DNA of 56,030 nucleotides from BACL21 sp038141525 (GCA_038141525.1 JAYQIF010000005.1:1-56030); one strand, 5' to 3'; shown: positions 18,952 to 28,410, numbered from the stretch's first letter. Translations and numbers: made by a program. Notes: generated by a model not told the origin, from the sequence alone.

Positions 18952-19560
18952 TTATGCCTCAGCCGAATCTGTTGTGCCTGTGCTTGGCTCGGCAACATTA
19001 GTTTTGCGCTCTTGCATGGCCTGGACGAAAGCGGCTCTGCTGAGTGCCTGATACTCTTGGGTTTCCCCCAGCATAACAAGATCATCATTAGGATTCAAGC
19101 GATAGCTGTATTGAGCGAGGCGCCCTGTTTTACTGCAAATAGCATGTACTTTTGTCACGTATTCTGCTGTAGCCATAAGCGCGGGCATTGGGCCAAAGGG
19201 AACGCCTTTAAAATCCATGTCTAAGCCTGCGATAATCACGCGAATACCCTGGTTTGCGAGGGTATTGCAAACCGGGACAATTTCATCATCAAAAAACTGA
19301 GCTTCATCCAAACCGATGACTTCAAACCCTTGGGCGCGGGTCAAAAGCTCGCGCGCATTGTTTACTGCCACGGCCTTGAACTCATTGCTGTCGTGAGAAA
19401 CCACATTGTTTTGGGCATAACGCTGATCCATCACAGGTTTGAAGACCGCGACCTTTTGTTGGGCGAGTTCTGCACGCTTGAGGCGACGGATCAACTCCTC
19501 GGTTTTACCCGAAAACATGGACCCACAAATCACCTCCATCCAACCGATAAGATGCATCAT
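18952..19560 (-). CDS. tdk: Thymidine kinase (type II, TK1-like)
   Basis: 202 residues from the ATG at 19560; the in-frame extension further upstream has no matching family sequence. It phosphorylates thymidine (and deoxyuridine) in the salvage pathway. The P-loop is GSMFSGKTEEL, followed by FKPVMDQRY, the Walker B region GLDEAQFFDDE, and the lasso region GLDMDFKGVPFGPMPALMA. In most type II kinases four cysteines hold a zinc. Here the usual CxxC is replaced by HAICSKTG and the later pair is absent, so the zinc ribbon seems degenerate, which may be common in Flavobacteriia. A 125-base gap separates it from a divergent operon on the other strand. Confidence 0.93.
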   Translation of the reverse strand: MMHLIGWMEVICGSMFSGKTEELIRRLKRAELAQQKVAVFKPVMDQRYAQNNVVSHDSNEFKAVAVNNARELLTRAQGFEVIGLDEAQFFDDEIVPVCNTLANQGIRVIIAGLDMDFKGVPFGPMPALMATAEYVTKVHAICSKTGRLAQYSYRLNPNDDLVMLGETQEYQALSRAAFVQAMQERKTNVAEPSTGTTDSAEA

Positions 19561-19685
19561 TATTTGGCGCCTGTTCAAGAAACATATGGAGTGCGTTAGA
19601 ATAAAATGGATTTCTTTGACGTTTCGTATTAGGATGCGTAAATTTAACAAAACAAAATAGAGTGGGACCTGCTTAACCAAAAAGA

Positions 19686-20621
19686 ATGATCGAACAAACC
19701 CAACAAAAACTTCTTGAAATTGCCCGGGATATATTGGATTTAGAAGATCAACTCGGTCATGAGCATGATCCTCGTTCCCAAGGGGAGCTTTTGATGGTTT
19801 TGGACAGCCTGAAGGAGCATACGCGCACCCTTTATGAGGCCATCGTGGTGTTACGTCACGAATTGTCCGCAGATCAAGAATCAAAACTGGTCTCACTTAC
19901 CGAGAACGATCAAATAGGCCAAGAAACACCGACTTTTGAGCCGACACTAACCTCGGACAAAGAGGATGATTTCGAATTAGCTCCATCGCGAGACGACACC
20001 CCTATTTTTGAGCCCTCTACAGAGAAAATTAAAGATATTGTGGCGCAGATGCCCCCGGAGACCCAACAAGTCGATGAGCTGCTTCAAGGCATGACCGACG
20101 GCAGCCCGGAAGCACAAGAGGCTTTGGCGCACTATCAGGAGGAAATCGAGTTTGAACCAGTGGAACCCGGATTAGAGATTGACCTTCAAGCAAAAGCACC
20201 ATCAGCCATGGAATCTGAGTCCACGGAAGGGGCGTCAGACGAAGAGTCCGAGACGGAAGCCCCAGCACCAGAACTCACTGCGAAATCAGAGACTAAATCG
20301 TCGACAAATTCCGAGACTGCGGCGGCCATAGAGCCAACAGGCGGTCTAAACGCAACCATTCAAAAACCCAAATCCATTAACGACCAGTGGGGTCGTTTGA
20401 GCGTGGGGCTCAATGATCGCACGGCTTTCGTGCAGCATCTATTTTTGGGAGACATCGAAGGGTTTAATCGGGTGATTTCTCAAATCAACACCTTTGAAAC
20501 ACTGGAGGAGGTCAGCGATTTTCTCGAAAATCAAGTCAAACCAGAGTACAATAATTGGGAGACAAAGGAGGCGGTGGTCGAACGATTGATGCGTCTTATA
20601 CAGCAAAGGTTTAACGCCTAA
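19686..20621 (+). CDS. Conserved hypothetical protein with acidic linker, upstream of rsmI
   Basis: 311 residues with no recognised domain and no signal peptide. The N-terminus (1-75) is helical and could form a coiled coil (TQQKLLEIARDILDLEDQL, VLDSLKEHTRTLYEAIVVLR). The middle (about 80-225) is a low-complexity acidic linker rich in E, P, S and T. The C-terminal part (about 228-311) is the best ordered: SINDQWGRLSVGLNDRTAFV, FLGDIEGFNRVISQINTF, LENQVKPEYNNW and a helix ending in RLMRLIQQRF. I recall similar proteins of unknown function beside rsmI in Flavobacteriia. It is 12 bases before rsmI and probably leads the operon hypothetical-rsmI-recJ. It is likely cytoplasmic. Confidence 0.75.
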   Translation: MIEQTQQKLLEIARDILDLEDQLGHEHDPRSQGELLMVLDSLKEHTRTLYEAIVVLRHELSADQESKLVSLTENDQIGQETPTFEPTLTSDKEDDFELAPSRDDTPIFEPSTEKIKDIVAQMPPETQQVDELLQGMTDGSPEAQEALAHYQEEIEFEPVEPGLEIDLQAKAPSAMESESTEGASDEESETEAPAPELTAKSETKSSTNSETAAAIEPTGGLNATIQKPKSINDQWGRLSVGLNDRTAFVQHLFLGDIEGFNRVISQINTFETLEEVSDFLENQVKPEYNNWETKEAVVERLMRLIQQRFNA

Positions 20622-20633
20622 TTTAGCAGCATT

Positions 20634-21356
20634 ATGGCCGGCAAACTCTATTTAGTACCTACCCCGATAGGCAATTTACAAGACATGACTTTTCGCGGGG
20701 TTGAGGTGCTCAATCAGGCGGATCTAATACTGGCCGAGGACACCCGAACCAGTGCAAAGATTTGTAAGCACTTTGACATTCAGACGCCCATGAAAAGCCA
20801 TCATATGCACAACGAGCACAAGATGCTTCAAGGGGTGGTTTCCCAACTTCAATCAGGGGACTGTGTAGCAGTAATCAGTGATGCCGGAACCCCAGGAATT
20901 AGTGATCCGGGGTTTTTACTGGTGCGTGCTGCGCTTCAAGAAGGAATTGAAATTGAGTGCCTGCCCGGGGCTACGGCCTTTGTGCCTGCACTTGTGATCA
21001 GTGGCCTGCCTTGTGATCGATTTGTTTTTGAAGGATTTTTACCGGTAAAAAAGGGCCGTCAAACCAGGCTTACAGAGCTCGCCTCTGAGACCAGGACTAT
21101 GGTGTTTTATGAGTCGCCCCATAAGCTGCTCAAAACGCTGACGGATTTTTGTGCCGTTTTCGGACCCGGGCGGCCAATTTCTGTGTCGCGAGAACTCAGC
21201 AAACTGCACGAAGAGACTGTCCACGGGACTTGTAAATCCGTGTTAGAGCACTTTTCAGCGCACGCCCCGCGTGGAGAGTTTGTTGTGGTACTCGGCGGAG
21301 TAGGCAAGCATGCAATTAAAGAAAAGGGAGCCATAAATAAGCAGGCCCATGACTGA
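20634..21356 (+). CDS. rsmI: 16S rRNA (cytidine1402-2'-O)-methyltransferase
   Basis: 240 residues. RsmI methylates the ribose of C1402 in the ribosomal P site, with S-adenosylmethionine. The tetrapyrrole-methylase fold is clear: GKLYLVPTPIGNLQDMTFR, LILAEDTRTSAKICKHF, VAVISDAGTPGISDPGFLLV, CLPGATAFVPALVISGLP, FVFEGFLPVKKGRQ and FYESPHKLLKTL. At about 240 residues it is somewhat shorter than the E. coli enzyme (about 285) and lacks much of the C-terminal extension, which is usual for Bacteroidota. Its last 8 bases overlap the recJ start, which points to translational coupling. Confidence 0.96.
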   Translation: MAGKLYLVPTPIGNLQDMTFRGVEVLNQADLILAEDTRTSAKICKHFDIQTPMKSHHMHNEHKMLQGVVSQLQSGDCVAVISDAGTPGISDPGFLLVRAALQEGIEIECLPGATAFVPALVISGLPCDRFVFEGFLPVKKGRQTRLTELASETRTMVFYESPHKLLKTLTDFCAVFGPGRPISVSRELSKLHEETVHGTCKSVLEHFSAHAPRGEFVVVLGGVGKHAIKEKGAINKQAHD

Positions 21357-23049
21357 GAAAAGTTGGCGATTTAAGCCCGAACCGGATCCCGAAATCACCC
21401 AGAGGCTGGAGCGTGAGTTACAGGTGCCTCAAGCTGTTGCGCGACTTCTGGCACAACGCGGGGTAGAGAGTTTTGAGGCTGCGAGGCAATACTTTAGGCC
21501 CGATTGGGCCCAGCTGCACGATCCATTTTTAATGAAAGATATGGATCGCGCCGTGGCGCGTATCCAGCAAGAAATCGCGCGTCAAGGCCCTATCATGGTC
21601 TTTGGGGATTACGATGTAGACGGAACAACTTCCGTATCCTTGATGATGGCATTTTTAAAACGCTACGGCGTCCCGCTTACTCCATATATTCCAGACCGAT
21701 ATCAAGAGGGCTATGGGATATCAAAGCAGGGGATTGACACGGCAAAAGAGCGAGGCATCGGTCTCATTATCGCCCTGGATTGCGGCATTAAGGCTCATGA
21801 TCAAGTGGCTTATGCCCAAGCGCAGGGCATCGATTTTATTATTTGCGACCATCATTTACCCGGAGAGACTTGGCCAGAGGCGGTGGCGGTACTGGACCCA
21901 AAAAGACCCGACTGCCCTTATCCCTACAAAGAACTCTGCGGCTGCGGTGTGGGCTTTAAACTGATACAGGCCTTGCATCAAAGCGCGGGCAATGATCCTC
22001 AAGACCTAGCACCTTTTTTAGATTTAGTAGTGACCGCTATTGCCGCGGATATCGTGCCCATTACCGGGGAAAATAGAACACTGGCTTATCTCGGGCTTCA
22101 GCAGGTGAATGAGGACCCGCGCCCTGGACTCGCAGCGCTCTTGTCGAGTGCAAAGGCCAAACCTTATCGCATACGCGAACTAGTTTTTGTGGCCGCTCCA
22201 CGAATCAATGCAGCGGGTAGGATCAAACACGGAGCCCACGCGGTTGAACTCCTTTTGGCCGACTCGGCGGGAGAAGCCGAGGCCATGGCCGAGGCGATAG
22301 AAGCTTATAATTTAGAGCGGCGCAGCCTGGATCAAGAAATCACTCAGCAGGCCTTGGATCAGATTGAGGATCAAGGCGATCAAGAAGCGGCGGCGACGGT
22401 AGTTTATGATCCGTCTTGGCACAAAGGCGTGGTCGGTATTGTGGCCTCAAGACTTATCGAAACTTATTATCGCCCTACCGTAGTGTTCACCAAAAGCGGT
22501 GATCATCTCGCGGCATCCGTACGCTCAGTAAAAGGCTTTGACGTGTATCAGGCGTTGGAGGCTTGTAGCGAATATATGCTCCAATTTGGCGGGCATAAAT
22601 ACGCTGCGGGCCTAACTTTGGACCCGAGTCAACTCGAAAATTTTAAAAAGGCATTTAATCAGGAGGTGGCCAGCACATTGACTCCAGAGCAAAAACTGCC
22701 TCAGGTGTCCATTGATTTGCCCTTACCCCTGAGCAAGATTACCCCAAAACTTTTTAGAATACTGTCACAAATGGCGCCTTTTGGCCCAGAAAATCCGCGC
22801 CCGGTCTTTGCCGCCGAGCAGGTGTATGTGGCGCCCTACACCAAGGCCGTGGGGGCTGACCTGAGTCATTTACGCCTTGTGGTTCACGAGCTCAATCAAC
22901 CCACGATTTCAGGGATTGCGTTTGGCTATGGTGCTTTGACCGAATCGGTAAAAACAAAAGGGCGATGTGATGTGGCTTACGTAATCGACGAAAATTACTG
23001 GCAGGGCCAAACGAGCCTACAATTAATGGTTAAGGATGTAAAAGTTTAG
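21349..23049 (+). CDS. recJ: Single-stranded-DNA-specific exonuclease RecJ
   Basis: 566 residues. RecJ degrades single-stranded DNA 5' to 3' in recombination and mismatch or base excision repair. The DHH domain has FGDYDVDGTTSVSLMM, LIIALDCGIKAHDQV and IICDHHLPGE. The DHHA1 domain follows (FVAAPRINAAGRIKHG, VGIVASRLIETYYRPTVVF, LQFGGHKYAAGLTL), and then an OB-fold region (residues about 440-566, with PFGPENPRPVFAAE). It overlaps rsmI at its start. At its end it overlaps the convergent lpxH-like gene by 20 bases, so the two transcripts are antisense there. Confidence 0.97.
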   Translation: MTEKSWRFKPEPDPEITQRLERELQVPQAVARLLAQRGVESFEAARQYFRPDWAQLHDPFLMKDMDRAVARIQQEIARQGPIMVFGDYDVDGTTSVSLMMAFLKRYGVPLTPYIPDRYQEGYGISKQGIDTAKERGIGLIIALDCGIKAHDQVAYAQAQGIDFIICDHHLPGETWPEAVAVLDPKRPDCPYPYKELCGCGVGFKLIQALHQSAGNDPQDLAPFLDLVVTAIAADIVPITGENRTLAYLGLQQVNEDPRPGLAALLSSAKAKPYRIRELVFVAAPRINAAGRIKHGAHAVELLLADSAGEAEAMAEAIEAYNLERRSLDQEITQQALDQIEDQGDQEAAATVVYDPSWHKGVVGIVASRLIETYYRPTVVFTKSGDHLAASVRSVKGFDVYQALEACSEYMLQFGGHKYAAGLTLDPSQLENFKKAFNQEVASTLTPEQKLPQVSIDLPLPLSKITPKLFRILSQMAPFGPENPRPVFAAEQVYVAPYTKAVGADLSHLRLVVHELNQPTISGIAFGYGALTESVKTKGRCDVAYVIDENYWQGQTSLQLMVKDVKV

Positions 23050-23833
23050 CCTCCTGGCCGTCGTAGATCGCATAGGTGTAATGCGTAATCCAATCCCCTA
23101 GATTTATGTAAGTAGATCCTCCGCCTAAGTCTATGGTCATGGGCAGATGACGATGTCCGAAAATAAAGTAATCGTAATGGGTTTTTTCTAATTTACGTTT
23201 GGCATATTGGGCGAGCCACTCTTTTTCGGCGCCCAGAAACTCGCGGTCTTCATCTCCCGAGATGAGTTTGTTTTTAACCGATAAATACTGGGCAAATCGC
23301 ACGCCAATATCCGGGTGAATCCAACGAAAAAGCCATTGGAAAAACGGGCTAGTAAAGACTTTTTTCATGCGCTTATAGCCTTTGTCTCCAGGGCCTTTGC
23401 CGTCGCCATGGCCGATAAAAAAGCTGTGGTCTCCAATACGAAAGGCTTGTGGCTCATGAAAAACAGGAATACCGAGCTCGGTTTTGAAATAATCCTTCAT
23501 CCACAGGTCGTGGTTGCCCACAAAAAAATAGATCGGAATACCAGCATCGCCCAGCTCCGCTAATTTTCCTAATACGCGAACAAACCCTTTGGGCACTACG
23601 GTGCGGTACTCAAACCAAAAGTCAAACAAGTCTCCAAGAAGGAAAATCGCTGCGGCATCTTTTTGGATGTCATTGAGCCAAGCCACAAAACGCTGTTCGC
23701 GTGGCTTACTTTGCTCTGGGGTAGGCGCACCGAGATGATTGTCGCTTGAGAAATAAACTTTCTTGCCTTTGGGAACCTTGATATGTATGGTTTGATCTGG
23801 CAAATGGCTCAGTTTTATGCGTCCGCATGCCAT
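23030..23833 (-). CDS. lpxH: UDP-2,3-diacylglucosamine diphosphatase, LpxH-like metallophosphoesterase
   Basis: 267 residues. The likely reaction is hydrolysis of UDP-2,3-diacylglucosamine to lipid X in lipid A synthesis, at the inner membrane. The calcineurin-like metal sites are all visible: VYFSSDNHLGAP (D), IFLLGDLFDFWFEY (GD), YFFVGNHDLWMKDY (GNHD), FIGHGDGKGPGDKGYKRMKK (GHG) and IFGHRHLPM (GHRH). The long insert after GHGD is typical of Bacteroidota LpxH. Its start overlaps the queD end by 19 bases, so it should be expressed with queD and the MATE gene. The family is firm; LpxH rather than LpxG or a related esterase is inferred. Confidence 0.88.
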   Translation of the reverse strand: MACGRIKLSHLPDQTIHIKVPKGKKVYFSSDNHLGAPTPEQSKPREQRFVAWLNDIQKDAAAIFLLGDLFDFWFEYRTVVPKGFVRVLGKLAELGDAGIPIYFFVGNHDLWMKDYFKTELGIPVFHEPQAFRIGDHSFFIGHGDGKGPGDKGYKRMKKVFTSPFFQWLFRWIHPDIGVRFAQYLSVKNKLISGDEDREFLGAEKEWLAQYAKRKLEKTHYDYFIFGHRHLPMTIDLGGGSTYINLGDWITHYTYAIYDGQEAKLLHP

Positions 23834-24261
23834 TCGGCATAACTGCTTTCGGTTTCTTGAAGACGTAAAGAATGAAGGCGCACCCCTTGAGGCAGTCTCG
23901 GGCTAATTTTTTGGGCAAAATCAATGACCATCATTTCGCTAGTGGGTTGATAATCTACCAGCAACACCCTGTGTCCGCGTTGTTCTAGTTCGTGAGCGAG
24001 TTCCACATGAGGGGTGTTCTTATTAAAGACCGTCGCATGATCAAAAACAGAAACGATTTCTTCTTGAACTATGGCTTTGAGATCCGTAAAATCGATAACC
24101 ATGCCGTATTTGACGTTGTTTGGGTCGCTGATCGGCGTGCCAATAACGGTCACCGATAGCTTATAACTGTGGCCGTGTACGTTGCGACACTTCCCGTCAT
24201 ATCCGTAAAGCGCGTGTCCGGTTTCAAAGGAAAAAAGCTTGGTTATGCGTATCTCATTCAT
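23815..24261 (-). CDS. queD: 6-carboxytetrahydropterin synthase / PTPS family protein
   Basis: 148 residues. QueD converts dihydroneopterin triphosphate to 6-carboxy-5,6,7,8-tetrahydropterin on the route to queuosine. The zinc-binding histidines appear in FSFETGHALYGYDGKCRNVHGHSYKLSV. Further landmarks are GMVIDFTDLK, VFDHATVFNKN and, near the C-terminus, a conserved glutamate in LRLQETESSYAEW. The cysteine in GKCRN is in the expected catalytic position. It lies 25 bases after the MATE gene stop and overlaps the lpxH-like gene. I cannot separate QueD from a tetrahydropterin synthase used for other purposes from sequence alone; note that this organism also has a pterin-dependent hydroxylase at 37971. 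Confidence 0.88.
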   Translation of the reverse strand: MNEIRITKLFSFETGHALYGYDGKCRNVHGHSYKLSVTVIGTPISDPNNVKYGMVIDFTDLKAIVQEEIVSVFDHATVFNKNTPHVELAHELEQRGHRVLLVDYQPTSEMMVIDFAQKISPRLPQGVRLHSLRLQETESSYAEWHADA

Positions 24262-24286
24262 GGGGTTAAAGATAAGGGTTTTTGGT

Positions 24287-25631
24287 CTACGCCCTACCGA
24301 TTTTCTCTGCCAGGGCCAAAGGGTAATAATCCTTTCGGTACTTGTACAGGAGCACCAATGCGCGGCAAATCATCCAGGCCAAAAGGGCCCACCAAATGCC
24401 TTTGAGGCCCCATTGGAAATAATGAGTGGCGGCAATCCATGGCCCAAAACCAAATACCGCGGCGATAAAAAGCGAGTTGCGCAAAAAGGCCATTTCGCCC
24501 AGTCCTTTAAAAATAGCATCCAGGGTAAAAGCAAGTGAATTAAACGGTTGTATCAAAACCAAAAGAAAAAACACCCCATAAAACTGAGGCAACACTTCTG
24601 GGTCTTGCGCAAAAATACGGCCCAAGTGCTCATAGGTCAGCCCCCCGATAAGCATGAGTAAGCCCGCGATGATTAAATTATAGACATTGACCTTTTTGGT
24701 CAAAACCCACAGATCATAATACCGCTTAGCCCCGAGTAATTTACCGCCAATCAGGTTCCCGGCCGCCCCAAAACCATCGATAAAAAAGGCCGAAAACAAC
24801 CAAACGTTGATGGCGATTGTATGCGCGGCCATAGCTTCTGGCCCAATGGTGTTGGCCTCGCGTACTGCCAAAATTAGTACCGCATTAAGTGCTAATGAGC
24901 GCAGGATTAGGTGCCCCGTCATGCTCAAAAGACGCCGAATTTCAAAATGTACACCTTTGCCTAGTTTCAAATTAAGCGGTGTTTTGAGCACATATAGCCA
25001 AAGCACAGCCAAAGCCATCAAGATCTGGGCAATGAGACTTGCCCAAGCGGCGCCCTCGATGCCCATAGCAGGGATGGGCCCTAGGCCAAAAACAAAAATA
25101 AAGTCCAAAACGATATTGATCAGCGCTCCTGAGCCGGCCACAATCATCGGATAAAATGTGTTTTGAAGACCGCGAAACACGCCAAATACCGCAAAGACAA
25201 AAAGCGTAAAAGGGAAGCCCCATACGCGGATGTTGTAGTAGCTGATGCTGTATTCTAGGACCAATCCGCTGGCGTTGAGTAGCCCAAAAATTTCCTCTAC
25301 AAAGACAGAGGTTATGAGCAAAACAATGACGCCTAAACCAACATTAAACAATATGGATTGTCCGGGAAATCCTTTTAAAGCGCTGACTTTTCCAGCGCCG
25401 AGATTTTGAGCCACGATGGTGGCAATGGCGCTACGGGTTTGGGCCAAAACCCAAATCAAGGTCGAGAGTAAAGATCCCGACCACCCCCACCGCGGCTAAA
25501 GCTTCGGTTGCATTTATAGGGATATTGCCCACTACTGCGGCGTCTGTGGCGGAGAGGATAGGCTCTGTGATGCCCGAGATAATGGCGGGAATTGCCAGAG
25601 ATTGAATGTGTTTGAAGGACAGGTCTTTCAT
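24287..25631 (-). CDS. MATE family multidrug/sodium exporter, one frameshift
   Basis: About 448 residues when joined, normal for a 12-helix MATE transporter of the inner membrane. The start at 25631 (MKDLSFKHIQSLAIPAIISG) gives the usual N-terminus, with EPILSATDAAVVGNIP in the first helices. The frame then changes near 25475. Before the break the protein reads EALAAVGVVG; after it, STLIWVLAQTRSAIATIVAQN, which is the family continuation. A one-base deletion there restores the reading. Later landmarks are FRGLQNTFYPMIVAG, NIVLDFIFVFGLGP and ANTIGPEAMAAHTIAINVW. It is the first gene of the run MATE-queD-lpxH. The substrate is unknown. Confidence 0.87.
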
Positions 25632-25754
25632 GCTCAGGGGCAAAGGTACGCCAACAAATCATGGGATGAACCATGGATTGACGTCAAGCTTTAATGAAAA
25701 ATGTATCTTTAGACTCGAGAGTTCGTGCATGCCGATGCGCGATGATCCAATGCT

Positions 25755-27481
25755 ATGAAATTTAAAGTGCTCTTTCTGGGGTTATTGCTTTTTACCCTCG
25801 TGCCAAAGGCGTGGGGTCAAGACTGTCCTGCCCTGTTGAGTCCAATTGAGGGCGCGACCAATGTCCCTGTTGAAAGTTCTATCAGCTGGGAGGCGGTTCA
25901 GGGGGTGACGGGTTACATCATCTCGATTGGGACGAGTCCTGGGGACACCGATATTGTCAATGAGCAACAAGTGGGCAACGACACGAGTTTTACCCCACTA
26001 CAAGGCTTGCCGGAGCTTACCACAGTTTACGTGACCTTGACTTTGTTTTTTTTTAACCAGGATAATATCGTCTGCCCGAGTCAAGCTTTTACGACCGAAG
26101 TTATTGCCGCCCCACCTGGCTGTACCCAGCTTTGGTCGCCCGCTCCAGGGGCCACAAATGTCAATGTTGGGACTTCGGTTTCTTGGGATTACGCCCCTAA
26201 AGCTACGGGTTATCGTTTGAGTCTGGGCACGACTCAGGGGGCGGCGAGCTTTTGAACAACTCCGACTTGGGTAATGTGTTTAGTTATACCCCTCCCGCGG
26301 ATTTGCCATTTGACACCACGATTTATGCTCGGGTGACGCCCTATAATAATATCGGGGCGAATGCCGATTGTCAGGACACGAGTTTTACCACAGCTGGTCA
26401 AGGCGCACCGCCGGATTGCAGCAGCTTGATTTATCCGCCCAATGGTGCAGTCAACGTGGGGTTATCGCCTTATTTGCAGTGGGCCTCTGTGCCGGGGGCA
26501 CTAGGCTACCGCCTGTATATTGGAAGTTCTCCCTTTAATGCGGACGTACTCAATGGCGGGGTGTTTACCGATAACGCCACCTATGTTTTGAATTTTGAAT
26601 CGAACAACACTTATTATGTGACGATTGTACCGTTTAATGAGGCGGGTGATGCGCTGGGCTGTCTCCAAGAGTCGTTTTCGACCATATTGGGTTGCGGGCC
26701 ATTTTACGACCCTGATACTGGCGAATTGACCTCTCTTTATCCGGACATAGATTTTCCGGAGCAAGTGGGGATCTGTAGCAACCAAGTGCCTTATCGGGTT
26801 GAGGTGACTCAGCCGGCCGATGGGTTCAGGTGGTATCGTGAGCAGGGGACCGATGAGCTTTTGGTTTCGCAAGAAAATGGCCTTGACCTGTATCAAGAAG
26901 GCAATTACCGCCTTGAGGCGTTTAACACGATTTCGTACGCGGGGGAAAGTATAGAATGCACCTACGTCAAAGAGTTTTCTGTGCGTTTTTCGGGGACAGC
27001 TTCTGTAGAAAACACCGACATTACTCAGCAAGGCCTGAGTTTTACTGTCGAACTCGAGGTGAGCGGTCTAGGCGATTACGTTTTTAGTTTGGATGGAGAA
27101 AATTATCAATCAGAACCGCTGTTTACGGGGCTCACAGACGGAGATTTAATCATCTATATCCAAGATCTGAACGGATGCGGTATTGTGGAGCATACAGTGC
27201 GATTACGATATCCGCCCAAAGGTTTTCCACCCTATTTTTCGCCAAATAATGACGGGATCAATGACCATTGGGCCTATGAACCGCCATTGATTAATCCGCT
27301 TCAAATTATCAGCACAGCTATTTTTGATCGTTACGGTAAAATATTGTACCGTTTTAGCCCTGACCAGCAAGGTTGGGATGGCACTTACCGTGGCCAACAA
27401 ATGCCAGCCGATGGGTATTGGTATCGAGCAGAGACTGCTGATGGCCAGGTTTATACAGGGTATTTTTCTTTGGTGCGCTGA
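25755..27481 (+). CDS. Large surface protein with fibronectin III-like repeats and T9SS type B sorting domain, one frameshift
   Basis: About 575 residues when two frames are joined. A signal peptide (VPKAWGQ) is followed by three similar FN3/Ig-like repeats. Each opens with cysteine and P-x-x-GATNV, then a W (PIEGATNVPVESSISWEAV; PAPGATNVNVGTSVSWDY; PPNGAVNVGLSPYLQWASV). The C-terminal 85 residues have FSPNNDGINDHWAYEP, IFDRYGKILYRFSPDQQGWD and MPADGYWYRAE, the T9SS type B (gliding CTERM-like) sorting domain. The first frame ends at 26255 after GTTQGAAS. Adding one G to the G-run at 26237-26241 gives GTTQGGGELLNNSDLG and joins the second frame. It is likely exported by type IX secretion and surface-bound. 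Ligand and role are not known. Confidence 0.85.
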
Positions 27482-27500
27482 TCCAAAGGGGTCGCCCTAT

Positions 27501-28007
27501 TCAATCCAAAAGCAGTTCTAGCGCAATAAACGGATGTACACTTTGTTTGGGGAAATACAATTTTTCTCCGGTTTCCTTGTAGCCGCGAGCAGCGTAAAAT
27601 TTGAGATTTCGGGGGTTTTGACTGAAGGTATCCAGACGAACAGAATCACAGCGTAATTCACGGGCTTTATTTTCAACAAAGTCCATAAGTGTTCTAGCGA
27701 TATTTTTCTTTTGAAAATCCGGATGCACTGCAAGACGATGCACGTATAAGTGTTTGGACTCAGGGACTATCCAATCTAGGGGCTCATATTCTTCATCCAT
27801 GGTTGTGTAGAAGGAGACACAGCCGACGGGTTGGTTCTTAGCGATAAATACCCAGAGGGCGCTCTGATTCAGGTCGGACAAAAACGCTGATTTATTCGGG
27901 TAGACCTCATTCCACTGATATATGCCTTGATCGATCATGTGCTTGGCACAGGCTCGAGTAAGCTCCAGGAGAGTTGGGATATCTTGGTCTTTGGCTAATC
28001 GAATCAC
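27501..28007 (-). CDS. GNAT family N-acetyltransferase
   Basis: 168 residues. The GNAT fold is seen from the N-terminal MIRLAKDQDIPTLLELTRAC, the central strand with WVFIAKNQPVGCVSFY, and motif A in HLYVHRLAVHPDFQKKNIAR, where the acetyl-CoA pyrophosphate loop is QKKNIA. The C-terminal part has LDTFSQNPRNLKFYAARGYK, the usual motif B with FYxxxGY. It should acetylate a small molecule or protein N-terminus; the substrate cannot be inferred. It is convergent with the T9SS type B gene, whose stop lies 19 bases away, and has no operon partner. Confidence 0.88.
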   Translation of the reverse strand: MIRLAKDQDIPTLLELTRACAKHMIDQGIYQWNEVYPNKSAFLSDLNQSALWVFIAKNQPVGCVSFYTTMDEEYEPLDWIVPESKHLYVHRLAVHPDFQKKNIARTLMDFVENKARELRCDSVRLDTFSQNPRNLKFYAARGYKETGEKLYFPKQSVHPFIALELLLD

Positions 28008-28140
28008 AGAGCGAATCTAAACAGAAAATATTTAATGCTTATCTTTAGATTTAATTAGTGTTTTGCTTTTATGCTGATGTCATTAATTGCGAAACACATA
28101 ACTAACGAGCTTAAATGACCAATAATTAAAATCCTTAACC

Positions 28141-28293
28141 ATGAAGAAAACAATCCTTTTATTCGGAGTAATCAGCTTAGTATTTGGCTCATGCGGGACG
28201 GCGAAATTGGCCGACGCAGACACCCAAAATGAAAAGAGCTATAACCTACCTCCAAACGTAAATTCAAATAAGTATTCTAAGAAAAGAAACTAA
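28141..28293 (+). CDS. Small lipoprotein, 50 residues
   Basis: A 50-residue open frame with a clean lipoprotein signal: MKKTILLFGVISLVFGSC followed by GTAKLADADTQNEKSYNLP and a lysine-rich end. The mature part of about 33 residues has no recognised domain. It sits alone between the GNAT gene and a tRNA-Ala gene, 33 bases before the tRNA. A run of Ts follows its stop, without an obvious stem. Small lipoproteins of this kind are common in Flavobacteriia. The signal peptide is the main support for it being real. Confidence 0.6.
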   Translation: MKKTILLFGVISLVFGSCGTAKLADADTQNEKSYNLPPNVNSNKYSKKRN

Positions 28294-28326
28294 CCATATT
28301 TTTTTTTATTTTCGCAATCGCTTGAT

Positions 28327-28403
28327 GGGGATGTAGCTCAGCTGGCTAGAGCGCTTGACTGGCAGTCAAGAGGTCGTGGGTTCGAGTCCCATCTTCTCCA
28401 CCA
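28327..28403 (+). tRNA. tRNA-Ala (anticodon GGC), CCA encoded
   Basis: A 77-base cloverleaf. The acceptor strand is GGGGATG and the D arm GCTC...GAGC. The anticodon stem CTTGA/TCAAG has loop CTGGCAG, giving anticodon GGC. The T arm is GTGGG-TTCGAGT-CCCAT, the 3' strand CTTCTCC, discriminator A and an encoded CCA. Base 6 of the acceptor stem is T opposite T (positions 28332 and 28394), while all other pairs form. An A at this position would pair, so this may be a sequence error. A terminator-like hairpin follows. Confidence 0.95.
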
Positions 28404-28410
28404 AAGTTTT

